Below, one piece after another: positions 1-11,374 of a stretch of 64,000 nt of DNA. The stretch lies in the NCBI GenBank assembly GCA_047967505.1, contig CM106540.1. One strand, 5' to 3'. The first letter of the stretch is position 1, and every line of letters starts with the position of its first letter. A model generated the notes under the pieces. The model was not told the origin of the DNA. It searched no databases and saw nothing but the letters and a program-made list of their open reading frames with translations. A program made the position numbers and the translations under genes. Source of the DNA: Dipteris shenzhenensis (taxonomy: Eukaryota > Polypodiophyta > Polypodiopsida > Gleicheniales).

Positions 1-760
1 GTACGTACAAAAGCTTACGAAAGTTAAAGTTTTGAAAGCTTTTGTTAATCATCTTAGAAAGCTTAAGTTTTGAAAGCTTACCGTACGTTTAGATCTCTGG
101 AAGTGCGAATCCCTTCATTCTTTGGAAAAGCAAATCCTTCATGCTTCCATTCTTTGGAAAAGCAAATCCTTCATGCCTTTTTGGAAGTGCAAATCCCTTC
201 AATCCTTCGAAAAGCAAAGAGAATGAATAACAGCGAGCGGTGAATCCTTCATGCTTCGTTGGAAGAGAATCCCTTCAATCTTTGGAAAACCAAAGAGTAG
301 AGAGGTGAGCTAAAGAGTGAGTAGGTGAACGATAGGCAGCGAGTCGAGCGGCGAGCATAGGAGCGATAAGAGTTTGAGTAGAACGACAATAGGCAGCGAG
401 TGATGAGCGATAGGATTTTGAGTAGATGAGCAAAGAGTGAGTTTTAGTAGATTAGCAATAAGAGTATGTAGTGAAGCTAGAGGCGAGCAGACGAAGGCAT
501 GCTGTGATGAAAGAAAAGAGAGGGCGAGTCGAGCAGTGAGCAGCAAGAGGAAAAGGGAGGGCGAGTCGAGCGGCCAGCAGCAAAAGGCAAAAGGCAAGCT
601 AACGTTAGGAACTCGAAAAAGCAAAGGGAGGAAAGTCGTGCGAAAGTACAAATGAGATAACGATGGGCTCGAAAGTAGCACAGCATGCGAGGCAATCAAC
701 CTAGGGCAACGAGATGAAGGTACTAGGGGTTTTTAATTTCTTACCTTCATTAGTTTAACC
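1..760. repeat. Degenerate purine-rich short repeats
   Basis: From 1 to about 300 the sequence repeats variants of TTGAAAGCTT and of CTTTGGAAAAGCAAATCCTTCATGC. From 300 to about 700 it is almost all purine on this strand, with GAGTAG, GCGAG and AAAGAGTGAG words. The open frames across it, on both strands, read as Ser/Leu-rich or Arg/Glu/Lys-rich low-complexity peptide and are composition artefacts. I recognise no gene. Confidence 0.6.
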
Positions 761-1088
761 TTTTGCATTTAGTTAAAAAAAACGTTCAATAAACCACACA
801 AGGCTCTAGAAGCCTCTTGTAATAGGCTTTACAAGAACTATAGTCTTTTCAAAAGCATAAGAATATTAATTGTGGCTTTAATGAATGCTTAGTTAAAAGA
901 AAGTGTTAATAAATTGTATGTAACCTATCTACTAAAAAAGTAGACGAAGATGGAGAGTATCAGCATTTGATTGTGCCAACCAAAAATCTATTTTTGGTCA
1001 ATGCCATCCCATTCTGCAAGATATTATAGGGAACGAAAACCTTACATATAAATTCTTTACGAATTATGTTAATTTAGAGAATGGAAAC
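761..1088. other. Unannotated AT-rich stretch
   Basis: No coding sequence, terminal repeat or tandem structure that I can see. Confidence 0.4.
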
Positions 1089-1241
1089 ATACACACACAC
1101 ACCATTGACACGGACATGTATGGATGCACACATGTAAACATATATACACACCCAAGCACACACACACACCTATGTGCATGTGCGTGGAACACACACATGC
1201 ACACGCAGGCATGCACATGCTCACACACGCATGCAGAGAGG

Positions 1242-1278
<37 letters not shown>
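1089..1278. repeat. CA microsatellite followed by a GA tract
   Basis: Interrupted CA/ACAC repeats run from about 1089 to 1235. They pass into an almost pure GA run from about 1244 to 1278. GA tracts recur across the window (27.2, 27.8, 32.8, 33.2 and 33.6 kb). Confidence 0.9.
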
Positions 1279-1280
<2 letters not shown>

Positions 1281-2880
1281 TCTTAGCAAATGGTTGCTTT
1301 TAGTTTAGATGACATTCTTACTTACTCTACTAGACCCCGAATGAGCAATGGGAAGTAGAATAAATAGAGATATTCCATTTGTACTAGGATGAAGCATCTT
1401 CCTATACCAATGTGAGGAGATCTTACCCTACGTACCACTACTTGGCTTAATGGGATTTAGCCTCTAGTAGACTTTGTTCTCATGTCTAAGTCTAATTGGT
1501 ATGCCTTATGGAGATTAGGAGGGTCCAATCAGGCACTCTGTGGCTAAAACAATTCTCACAAGAAGTTCCTAAAACACTTTCAAACCCTCATACTTATTAT
1601 TAATGAGAAAAGAATCTCCCAATCGCCATCAAAATCAAGAAACATAACAATATTGCAACTTCATGTTCCGAGATTGAGACGCTAGAACACAACCTCCATT
1701 TGTGTCATTAGTGTAGATGTGGGGAGGTACTCTTGCATTGGGAGGTGCGAGATCCAAGAAATAAGTTCTCATTGGAGTTTAGAATGCAAGCTTCAAGAGC
1801 AACACATAAAAATATAGTCAATGTTGTCTAGACATACTCATAGTGATGTAGAAGTCGTAGACTTTGTGCAAATTCACAAACCTCTGCCTCTTCAACACAC
1901 AAATCCTATCAAACATAAATTTCAAACAACAAGAAAATGAGTTCCTAGGGGGCTCCTACAATCAAGCTCCAGAGCTCTCAAATATAAATGGGAAGTATAC
2001 TACTCAAAGAAATGGTGAAGATGGGCAATGTTGTAGAGGGAGGGCTTTTGAGCGTAACAAAACCAAGGGCTTACAAGAGAGAGACACTATACTATAGGGG
2101 GGAGAAGAACACCATGGGCTGATATAAAGATAGGGGTGAGAGAGAGGCATTCCAATGGAATGGATAGGGTTGAGTCTCTGCTTCCATTCAGCTACTTCGA
2201 CTTATGTCATGGCTTTGTTTCCTTCATCTCTATTGTCTTCTACAATTCTATCACCTTTGTAGTCGATGCATCTCGTCTTTGCTCACCACTCTGTGCACTA
2301 TGTCTATAACCACCCCATAACCACTTAGGTGCTTGTATAAATACACGGCATCAAACATCGGTTTGTTAAGTGGCTTGAGAGCCTAAGAACATGACAATGG
2401 CACCCTTTGTAACACTTCGAAAACCCTTTTCCCATCTTGAAAATGTTTCAGTGGCAAGCTCTTGATGAGTGAAGTTGATTGTTTCATTTTCTAATGCCAC
2501 TACCTACTTTGTTTACTCCCACTGTATATTTCATGAAAGAGTGAATTCAATTGCAAATCAATTATTTTTCATCTACTCCTATATTAACTTCATAACTAAA
2601 AGTTAGGAATACTCAACATTAAAAATGGAGAATACTCAAAGTTAGGAATACTCAACATTAAAAATGGAGAATACATAATTAATAAAATACAAATATAGTA
2701 AACACACAAAAAACATACAGAATATATATATTATCATATTTAAATATAATCAAATATATCAATGAAATTGATGTATATTTCATCAAAGAGTGAATTCAAT
2801 TGCAAATCAATTATTGGAACGAGTTTCATTGATAGATGGTGCCCATCAGCAAGACAAGAATGACTAGATTATAGTTCCCC
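1279..2880. other. Anonymous intergenic sequence with small direct duplications
   Basis: I recognise no gene. Two local duplications are visible. A ~36-bp unit containing AGGAATACTCAACATT is in tandem at about 2604-2677. A ~45-bp segment containing GAGTGAATTCAATTGCAAAT occurs at about 2523-2567 and again at about 2770-2815. The short frame at 1864-2097 has no recognisable similarity and I do not support it as a gene. Confidence 0.4.
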
Positions 2881-2945
2881 ATTGCCCATTGCCCAATCTC
2901 CCCTCCCCCCCTTCCCGTCCCCCCCCACCCCCCCTTCCCCATTGG
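2881..2945. repeat. C-rich tract
   Basis: The top strand is a run of C clusters (CCCCTCCCCCCCTTCCC and similar) directly beside the palindrome array. The opposite strand is correspondingly G-rich, with several G-runs. Confidence 0.7.
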
Positions 2946-4375
2946 GAGAATGGCACTAGTGCCATTCTTTATTTTCCAATGGGAGAATGGCACTAGTGCC
3001 ATTCTCCATTTTCCTATTACAAAGCCAAAAAATTAGGTCATTCCATTGGGAGAATGGCACTAGTGCCATTCTCCATTTTCCTATTCCTAGTGCCATTCTC
3101 CATTTTCTGATTACAATGGAGAATGGCACTAAACCTATAGATTGACATTCCAATAATTCCAATGGTGGAATGGCATTGGTGCCCTTCTACCTTTTGTGAA
3201 GCCAAAATTTTGAATTAGGACATTCCATTGGGAGAATGGCACTAGTGCCATTCTCCATTTTCCAATGGGAGAATGGCACTAGTGCCAGTCTCCATTTTCC
3301 TATTACAAAGCCAGAAAATTAGGACATTCCATTGGGACATTCCATTGGGAGAATGGCACTAGTGCCATTATCCGTTTTCCAATGGGAGAATGGCACTAGT
3401 GCCATTCTCCATTTTCCTATTCCTAGTGCCATTCTCCATTTTCCTATTACAAAGCCAAAATGTTAGGACATTCCATTGGGAGAATGGCACTAGTGCCATT
3501 CTCCATTTTCCTATTCCTAGTGCCATTCTCCATTTTCATATTACAATGGAGAATGGCACTAAACCTATAGATTGACATTCCAATAATTCCAATGGTGGAA
3601 TGGCATTGGTGCCCTTCTACCTTCTATGAAGCCAAAATTTTGAATTAGGACATTCCATTAGGAGAATGGCACTAGTGCCATTCTCCATTTTCCAATGGGC
3701 ACTAGTGCCAGTCTCCATTTTCCTATTACAAAGCCAGAAAATTAGGGCATTCCATTGGGACATTCCATTGGGAGAATGGCACTAGTGCCATTCTCCATTT
3801 TCCAATGGGAGAATGGCACTAGTGCCATTCTCCATTTTCCTATTCCTAGTGCCATTCTCCATTTTCCTATTACAAAGCCAAAATGTTAGGACATTCCATT
3901 GGGACATTCCATTGGGAGAACTAGTGCCATTCTCCATTTTCCTATTCCTAGTGCCATTCTCCATTTTCATATTACAATGGAGAATGGCACTAAACCTATA
4001 GATTGACATTCCACTAATTCCAATGGGAGAATGGCATTGGTGCCCTTCTACCTTTGTGAAGCCAAAATTTTGAATTAGGACATTCCATTGGGAGAATGGC
4101 ACTAGTGCCATTCTCCATTTTCCAATGGGAGAATGGCACTAGTGCCAGTCTCCGTTTTCCTATTACAAAGCCAAAAAATTAGGACATTCCATTGGGACAT
4201 TCCATTGGGAGAATGGCACTAGTGCCATTCTCCATTTTCCTATTACAAAGCCAAAATGTTAGGACATTCCATTGGGAGAATGGCACTAGTGCCATTCTCC
4301 ATTTTCCTATTCTCCAGTGCCATTCTCCCATTGCCAAATTCACATGGAGAATGGCACTGGTGCCATTCTCCCCCC
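2946..4375. repeat. Array of a 24-bp palindrome with ~430-bp higher-order period
   Basis: The core is a perfect palindrome, for example at 2983-3006. It is centred on the SpeI site ACTAGT, in the context GGCACTAGTGCC, flanked by GAGAAT and ATTCTC. About 16 copies occur, separated by spacers such as CATTCCATTGGGA and TTTCCTATTACAAAGCCAAAA. A longer unit containing AAACCTATAGATTGACATTC starts at 3131, 3561 and 3992, which gives periods of 430 and 431 bp. The short frames here repeat MALVPFSIF-type peptides on both strands because the sequence is self-complementary, so they are not genes. Confidence 0.9.
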
Positions 4376-4760
4376 GCTACAAGGACAACTTTGTTGGTCT
4401 TATGAAATCCTTTGGTTGTAGTTTGTTCATAATCAATGTCCTATCATCGTAATGAGAGGGGATGGCTACTATCAGATGCATGAATCAGGTCATGACGATG
4501 GTGAAAATAATTCATGCTTTAGAAAAAGTTTTATCAAATTGCTAAAATTTTTAGGGAAATAATTCATGCTTTCATGAAAATTTTGTGTAGACTCATTCAT
4601 GCTTTATAGAGATTTGCACCAATGCCATTCTTCCCATCTAGAAGGACATGTTTGATGGTCTTATGAAATTCTTTGGTTGTAATTTGTTCATAATTAATTC
4701 TCCGTAATCGTAATGATAGAGGATGGCTATCAGAAGCAGGGACAAGGTCATGATGATGGT
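4366..4760. repeat. Pair of ~140-bp direct repeats
   Basis: About 4366-4505 and about 4622-4760 are diverged copies. Both contain GGTCTTATGAAAT, TTTGTTCATAAT and GTCATGA.GATGGTG in the same order. The second copy runs into the start of the putative transposase gene. The interval between them is AT-rich and repeats AATTCATGCTTT. Confidence 0.6.
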
Positions 4761-7700
4761 GGGGAATGAAGTGGTTGGAATTGGTGGAGTGTGTGCAATA
4801 GATCCGGAGGCCTACTGTAGTGGTATGAAGATTGGGACAGAAAATGTATCAGTGATAGTGGAGAAGTCTATCAATAGTGAAATGCTCTTGCCATTTCCCA
4901 CTATGGATGCAGTGCTTGTTGGTGAGGCAATTTGAAGCGTTGTCAAGTGGCCTAAGGGCTCTCTAAAACATGTTGGTGATTCTTTAGATGATGTGGTAAC
5001 TGAAGAAGCTGCACCAAGTGAGCCTGAGCGACCTTATGTTGAGGCAATGCCAGTTTCTTCATTGGAAACTGACAATTTCATTCGTGAATCTTGGAAAGAG
5101 AAAAAGGTTGTCTTATGAGATGAGAGCAAAACAAAGACCGTGGGGGAAGGTGTGATCTTATATGTTTTCCCGGGAGACTCTATAAACTTTGACCTATTGG
5201 GTAACGATTGCATTGGTGTGGGTATTGAAAAGAAAGAACAAATTAGAGGAAGTGACTCAGGGTCTTCTATGCAAGATGTCGGCTCTCTCAGCCTAGTAAA
5301 GTGGCCCATCAAGCAGATTACCTTACTTGATGGAAGCCCATTGCAACAATATGTGCCCATGGACCACGTTGCTGGTATAAATGAGTTGGTCAATGATCAA
5401 ATGTTGAAAAGGGACGATCCAACATCAAAGAAAAGAAGGTACACTTTCATTAACAGGGTGCCTAAACAAAGAGAGCCTCCAACAGCAATGTACAAAATGT
5501 CACTAGATTCGGTGCAGCAGGTTTCTTCCATCGATTGTTGTGGGAGTAGGTGTTGCCAACATGCAGAGCGAGATCTCTTAATGAATCTAAGAAAGAAATT
5601 TTGGGACAGCTCCTTGGAGTCTCGTACAAACTTTATATACGATGTGTTGTCAACGGCTTGGCAACATGACTACACAGGGAGGATATGCTACAACTTCAAG
5701 ATAAACGGTCGGGATGTCTGTTGTAGAGCATGGTATGAGATGCATGGAATTCCAAGGACATCATTTTATCGATACAGGGAGCAATTTGAGAGTGGTGTGC
5801 AGCGATATGTGCATGGCAATTAAGGGATCGTGAGGAGGAGCAGGGAGCACATAGGTATGGGAAGGGCTCTCATTCAACACTTTGTGGATAATAGCACAGA
5901 GCATATGCCTCACAAGAGTAGAACCATGCAGGATGGTTCTAGAAGACACAACAAGTGATACCTGAAGTATATAAGAAGATAGACGTCCTACGTGAGGTCA
6001 ACACTTCACTTAATCAACATGGTTATCAGAGCCTATCCACATCCACATTTGGCAGGATTTGGAAATCAGACTTAAAAAATGTAGCCCTTGCTAAGACGAG
6101 TGAATTCTCTAAATGTAGCTTATGCAGCCAGCAGATCAAGGCTCAATTGGCACCCACAAAAAGTCAAGATGAGCGCAATTCGCTGATGGAAGAGAGAAAG
6201 ATGCATATGATATAGCAACAAAGTTGTAGGAACTTATACTATGCATGGCGTAGGTACTCCGAGATGGATCCAAAAAAGTATGTATGCATAATCCATGATA
6301 AGATGGACCAAAAAAAGACGGCAATTCCAAGACTTCGGGTGAGGTCCAAGGACACCGACTCTGCATGGCAATTACTGGTTTCACTCATTGGAATGATTAC
6401 CCATGGGCATGGAAACGATCATTATGGACACTTCACCCTCAATGGTTTGTGGCCATCTGATCCCAACCTGACGATTGGATCGCTCTCAATTTGTTTGCAC
6501 AACCTTGAGAGGATGGATATGCATGACCTTGGAGACCTTGCTACCAATGGGATTCGTAGAAGCAATGCTCGCCTTTTGAATGCTCTATGTTCAAGAAACG
6601 CTTTGGACTCCCATTACAGTTCTAAAGGTGCACATGTTTCCACAAGTGGAGCTAGCTTGTCTAAAAATGTAGATATCACGATCACAAATGCAAATCTAGA
6701 AACTGTATCAGAAAGTGGTGCAAAGTCTGTCACGGAGGCCATGCCAACTTCCATTGCAAGGGCTACAGACACATGTGTGAATTTTTTTCCGTCAAATACA
6801 AGAGAAAACCCATCCTCTTTAGAGGGGAGTGTTGCTATTGAGCCACCATTCCAAAAGTTGCCAGAGAACTTGCTACTTCAACTAGATAATTGTGGGTCTG
6901 AGAACAAAAATAGATACTTGTTTGCATACCTTTCTCTTCTTGTAGCAAGGGGCATTTTCAAGATAGTTCAATTGGGCTTCTTGATGGTAGGGCACACACA
7001 TGAGGACATTGATGCAATGTTCAGTAGGTTTTCTGAGAGCTTGAAGGTGGGACAAACATTCACTTTCCTGCATCTGATGGATACATTCAAAAAATGTACA
7101 TCATCTTCACCGGCACCATTTGTTCTTACACGGGTTCCTAACTTCAAGGATTATGTAGATGGCTACCTATGTGATGGGCAAGAAATGCTAGTTGGACATG
7201 CAAAGCCATTACAATTTCGATTTTACATGCAAGGTGACATACCAATGATGCAGTACAAGGTGCATCCAAAATCACCGAATTGGATGCCCATTGAAGGGGG
7301 AATGGAGCTATGGAAGAAAGATAGTGAGGGTCGATCATTGTTGCCAACAGGTTGTCCGAATATACTGCCAATGGCTGCATTTGTGAGAGATCACTTGCAA
7401 GTAATATCAGGAATAAAGGATTACATTAAGTTTTGGGAGAAATGTGCAAGTGGAAAGAATGCATCCTATGAGTCCTACATTAGGCCAGTGATAGACTATT
7501 GGAAAACCATGATCGGTGAGCTCGAATAGGAAAACATCTCAGAGATAGGAGTGTACAGAGAGTTTTGGCCAAGAACACAATCTCCTGATGAGGAGGATGA
7601 TATAGATGCTTGCATTAATGATTTCCAAGGCTATGAGGAATGGAATGATCACTATTGTGGGCCTCTAAAAGGTAAGCCGAGGCCCGGGGGATTCACTCTT

Positions 7701-8513
7701 CATTAAAGGGGGACGTTACCTGCGTGCATGAACTTCAAGAAAACCCCCTATTTAAGATCCACGTAGGATGATAAAACACCCCTATTTAAGCTTATAAGAT
7801 ACCACCAAAATTCCATTATGTCCCCCCCTTTCCTTAAATCTACATTCTTCCTCAAGCATTTAGATTACACAATAAGCAAATTTAGGTTACTTTCCCTATC
7901 ACTATTTGAACCCATACACAAAATCAAACTTGTTTAGACTAGTTACCCAAGGTAACCTATATTATGTCCCCCCTTCTTAAATATGACATGGTCCCCCTAG
8001 CTTAAATTCAATATTGGGGAAAAAAAAGGGCCCCCACCCCTAATGTATAAGCTTATGCCTCATTTCAAAAAACCCCCTATTGTACACTCACGTGATATCA
8101 TAAGTTTCCCCCTGTGAATCCCCCGAGAGCCGAGGGAAGAGTTTAGACCAATGGTGGATGTTAAGCAAGGTGACTTTGTATTGGTGAGGCCATCAGATCC
8201 TATATACCCCATATGGCTTGGGGTTGCCATATCAAGTGCCGAGATGGATGTTGCTTCTCCTAATTTCAAGAAATTATTAATTCAGTATTGGGCACCATCA
8301 GTTAAGAGAAAGGGGCTCAGTGATGCAGATGCCTATGTTGATTGCTGGAACAAGTATTGGGCAGAGAATAGGTTGGATCCACAGGTATGGGAGTGTATTG
8401 ATGCAATTGTCTGGTCATGGACATCAAAATCCATAAATAGACCCAAGAAGATCAAGATTCCACAGAGCGTATGTATCAAAGCACAGGAGAGCTTGCTTGG
8501 TATCAGAGCATAG
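4723..8513 (+). pseudogene. Putative DDE transposase of DUF7869 type, copy 1 (disabled)
   Basis: Fragments in line give one intronless gene. From 4723 to 5823 a single frame is interrupted by TGA at 4933 and 5116 and ended by TAA at 5821. After a frameshift near 5950, another frame runs from 5955 to 7529 with TAG at 6213 and 7527. A 445-bp element sits at 7683-8127; skipping it, the frame continues to the TAG at 8513. Order of parts: an N-terminal module (EVVGIGGVCAIDP), a helix-turn-helix-like stretch (VCCRAWYEMHGIPRTSFYRY, ~5710-5775), a CSLC zinc-type motif (~6117), then a core with HDKMDQ (~6295), LDNCGSENKN (~6882) and VGHTHEDID (~6987). The C-terminal segment reads DFVLVRPSDPIYPIWLGVA (~8171), like a BAH- or chromo-type reader. 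The three acidic motifs are placed as in an RNase H-fold DDE/D transposase. The family name is recalled, not searched. Confidence 0.7.
7683..8127. mobile_element. 445-bp non-autonomous TIR element with 8-bp target duplication
   Basis: The left end CCCGGGGGATTCAC and right end GTGAATCCCCCGAG form an inverted repeat. The target duplication AGCCGAGG lies at 7675-7682 and 8128-8135. Removing the element and one duplication restores an uninterrupted frame in the transposase gene it hit. There is no coding potential. The termini and the subterminal CACGTG near 8090 resemble the 247-bp MITE elsewhere in the window, which also makes 8-bp duplications, so they probably belong to one superfamily. Confidence 0.85.
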
Positions 8514-9040
8514 AAAATGGTGTCGATTTTCTCCCTCTTAATGTCCCAAACTTCCATTGTAAGGTGTGTTCTCATGTGATGTTTCTCAATTGTTGTTATC
8601 TTGTCAATGGGTATTTGCATATTATTAATATGACAATTTTCAGAAGCTGACCTTCACCAACAACTGCTTTGTTTCTAGTGGAACTCACTATGCATGGTGT
8701 TTGTTAACACCACCAACTGGTGTTTATTAACACCTCAAGTAAAATATACATGTTGTCCCTAGATGGTGTTTATTAACACCACCAAATACATGATTTTCAA
8801 ACTCTACCACAAATGCTTTGTTCCGGTTTTTATACGCAATGAACTGTTTCACAACCAATGAAGCTTTTCATAATCATTGGAATTCCAAATATTAGCTTAT
8901 TCAATATTGGTAAAATTCCCACAATCAATGGAAATTTTCCCAAATTTAATGAAGCCTTTCCCAATTTTAATGAAATCCACCCAATTTCAAAATTCCCAAA
9001 ATGCAACTTTCGTCCCACTTTATCTAATACTGTGTTTGAG
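8514..9040. other. Intergenic stretch with GGTGTT..AACACC near-palindromes
   Basis: GGTGTTTATTAACACC-type near-palindromes occur at about 8696, 8719 and 8764. From about 8820 to 9000 there are A/T-rich words such as CCCAATTTTAATGAA in loose repetition. I see no gene. Confidence 0.4.
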
Positions 9041-9204
9041 GTGGAACACACCGCAACAGCACCTCAGTCAGGTGTCGTCGGTACAACTATCCCAGGACTA
9101 CTTCAAAGGATCAGCTCCGCAATGCCAAGCGTTTCCTCTAATCTTGATTCATGTGCTTGGGCATGATGCCAGTAGATAGGAATGAGAGCATCTCATCATA
9201 GCAT

Positions 9205-9545
9205 GACCATGGTCCTTTTAGGATGACTTCGGCCTCTGTTGTGATCGGATCCGTTGGAGAAATCACCACTAGCTCAACATCAGGGAACTCATCCTCCACT
9301 CCCATTGGCAGCTCTCCAGACTCTAGTTGGGAAAGGTAATCTGCAACCGCATGCTGCGAGCCATGACCATGGTCCTTCTGGGATGACTTCGGCCTCTGCC
9401 ATGATCAGCGGATCCACTGGAAAAATCACCGCTAGCTCCGCATCAGGGAACTCATTCTCCACTCCCATTGGTAGCTCTCCAGACTGCAGTCGGGAAACTG
9501 CAGTCGGGAAAGGTTATCTGCAACCGCATGTTGCGAGCCCCGGTG
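9205..9545 (-). repeat. ~160-bp tandem duplication of the Gypsy RNase H tail
   Basis: Two copies start at about 9205 and 9365. Each contains GACCATGGTCCTT, GGATGACTTCGGCCTCTG and GCAACCGCATG. On the minus strand both read GSQHAVAD.LS.L followed by the acidic pre-integrase linker, so the element carries that segment twice. A 13-bp unit (ACTGCAGTCGGGA) is also doubled near 9483-9508. Confidence 0.8.
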
Positions 9546-9559
9546 ATGAATCACATCAA

Positions 9560-9893
9560 AGTCATATTCTTGCAAGAGCAACACCCATCGTGCCAATCGG
9601 CCCGTAAGACTTTGCTGCTTCACCAAATATAACAATGCAAAATGATCAACATGGAAGACAAATAGTCATCCCAACAAATAATGCCGAAATTTCTTGACAG
9701 AGTAGATCATGCCCAGTTCTTCTTGCTCCATGATAGAATAATTCTTTTTGGCCATTGAGAGCCATCGGCTTGCATAGTAGACTGGGTGATGCCATTTCTT
9801 TGCATCTTCCTGCGTCAAGACACTCCCAACAGCTCTATCTGAGGCATCAATGAACACACGAAAATTCTTCTCCCAATCCGGAGACAACAGCAC
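9560..9893 (-). pseudogene. Gypsy RNase H fragment
   Basis: The minus-strand reading has FRVFIDASDRAVGSVLTQ, then YYASRWLSMAKKNYSIMEQE, then FDVIHHRGSQHAVADNLSRL. These are the first, middle and last conserved blocks of Gypsy RNase H. The first catalytic Asp (in FIDASD) and the Glu in the EQEELGMI block are present. A frame break lies between 9666 and 9635. It belongs to the surrounding pol remnant and cannot be expressed as a whole. Confidence 0.85.
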
Positions 9894-10229
9894 CAGTGCT
9901 CTGGAAAACTGAATCTTTAGCTGCAGTACGCTTGGTCACACTCTGTAATCCACACAAATGCCTTCGGTTCCACATGTGCCAATGCATTCAAGGGAATCGC
10001 CATGTGAGCTAGGAACCGCAGATTTTTGCCATGCCATTTAATTTTGCCCAAGAACCATAAGCATCCCTTAGGCGTTGTTGGCGTTGGGGCTTGCATAATT
10101 ACTACCACTTTGTTCGGATCCACCGCAATTCCTTCCGCTGAGAACACATGCCCCATCAGTCGACTGCTGTGGACTGCGAATGCGCATTTCATCGAATTCA
10201 AATTGAAGGAGACTTCCCTGCATCATTGG

Positions 10230-10740
10230 AAGCATTTCTGCAAATGCTCCAGGTGCTCATCAAATGTGCCAAACACACTGAGGTCATCCAGGAAAATCCA
10301 CATGAAATCTGTCAAATAGGACCCGAAGATCTCCTGCATTGCCTGCTAAAAAGTCAAGGGAGCATTCTGCAATCTGAACCACATGACTGTGCAGAGATAG
10401 ACCCCCACGATGTGATGAATGTTGTTTTGGGCTGGTCTTTCAGAGCCATTCTGATTTGGTTGTACCCGCTATATCCATCCAAGGGGTACACCTCATGCCC
10501 TGCCACTTCATCGAGCATAGAATCCATATAGGGCAAGGGAAATGGATCAAGTACTGTGGTCGCATTCAGCTTGCGGTAGTTGACACAAATCTGCAATTTC
10601 TTATTTTTCTTTGGCATAATGACAATCGGGGAAATCCACTCTGGATTTTCAATCGGTGCAATGAATCCCACCCGCAACAAGTGCTCCAGTTCTTCATGCA
10701 CTTGCTTGGCCATGTGCGGATTCATACGATACCTCTATAT
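10230..10740 (-). pseudogene. Gypsy reverse transcriptase fragment
   Basis: The minus-strand frame 10725-10354 contains VGFIAPIENPEWISPIVIMPK, LQICVNYRKLN, FPLPYMDSMLDEVAG and LDGYSGYNQI, the standard fingers and palm blocks of Gypsy RT, with the first Asp in LDGYSGYNQ. In a second frame, near 10290, the active-site box reads FLDD where YLDD or YIDD is usual. A TAG stop precedes it, in the AP.TF.QAM block. So the enzyme is both frameshifted and nonsense-mutated. Confidence 0.88.
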
Positions 10741-11374
10741 CTTTGTTGGAGTGACATTTGGTTTGAGGTTGACGTGGTGTTGGTAAAATTTTGGATCTAG
10801 ACCCTTCATATATGCATAGTCCTAGGAAAACACGTCAAAAAATTCCCACAAGAGGGCAATCAATTCGCTGCGGAATTCAGTTGTCAACCAACAAAGTGCT
10901 AACTTTGACTGGTTTAGATGCTCCATCTGCTAAACCGTATCTAGAGCATCTTCCTAAACTCGCATGACTCTATTCATCCATTCTTCTAATTCCGTCTCCT
11001 GCTACAAGAGATCCCGTATATCTAATTTTGCTGCTACTTGCTCAAGCTCAAACTCCTCCTCCAAAACAGGGCTGGTCATGTCCGTCAGGAAACGTTGATG
11101 CATGTAATTGCCCGTAATGCCTTCCACATCGATGGTGAAGATAGGAACCAACTCCGGATTTGCCTTGACAAAGGCCTCCTCCTCATCATCCTCTAATTCG
11201 TCTGCCATGTTCATAGTCTCAGCCAACACAGATCGGACTGCATCCGCTAATGGTGCCGCCACTCCCATTGTGACCTGCACTTTCTTCTTTACTCTCCACA
11301 CTGAAATGATGTTCTGCTCCCAATTTTTCTTGACTTTTGCTTGCCGTTCAAGGCCTACCCAAAAGGACGCTATA

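Noticed and set aside
310-699. 129-aa minus and 72-aa plus ORFs in the first 700 bp
   Set aside because: Both strands are open because the DNA is a purine-rich degenerate repeat. The peptides are Ser/Leu- or Arg/Glu-rich without any domain.
3390-4452. Overlapping plus and minus ORFs with MALVPFS and EWH.. repeats
   Set aside because: They are the two readings of the palindromic array. The symmetry makes matching frames on both strands.
4723-8513. Calling the DUF7869-type genes CACTA/TNP2 transposases
   Set aside because: They lack the TNP2 blocks (MDG.NPF, H.LD.MH..KNV) present in the real CACTA gene here. They share only a loose N-terminal resemblance to the Ptta module.
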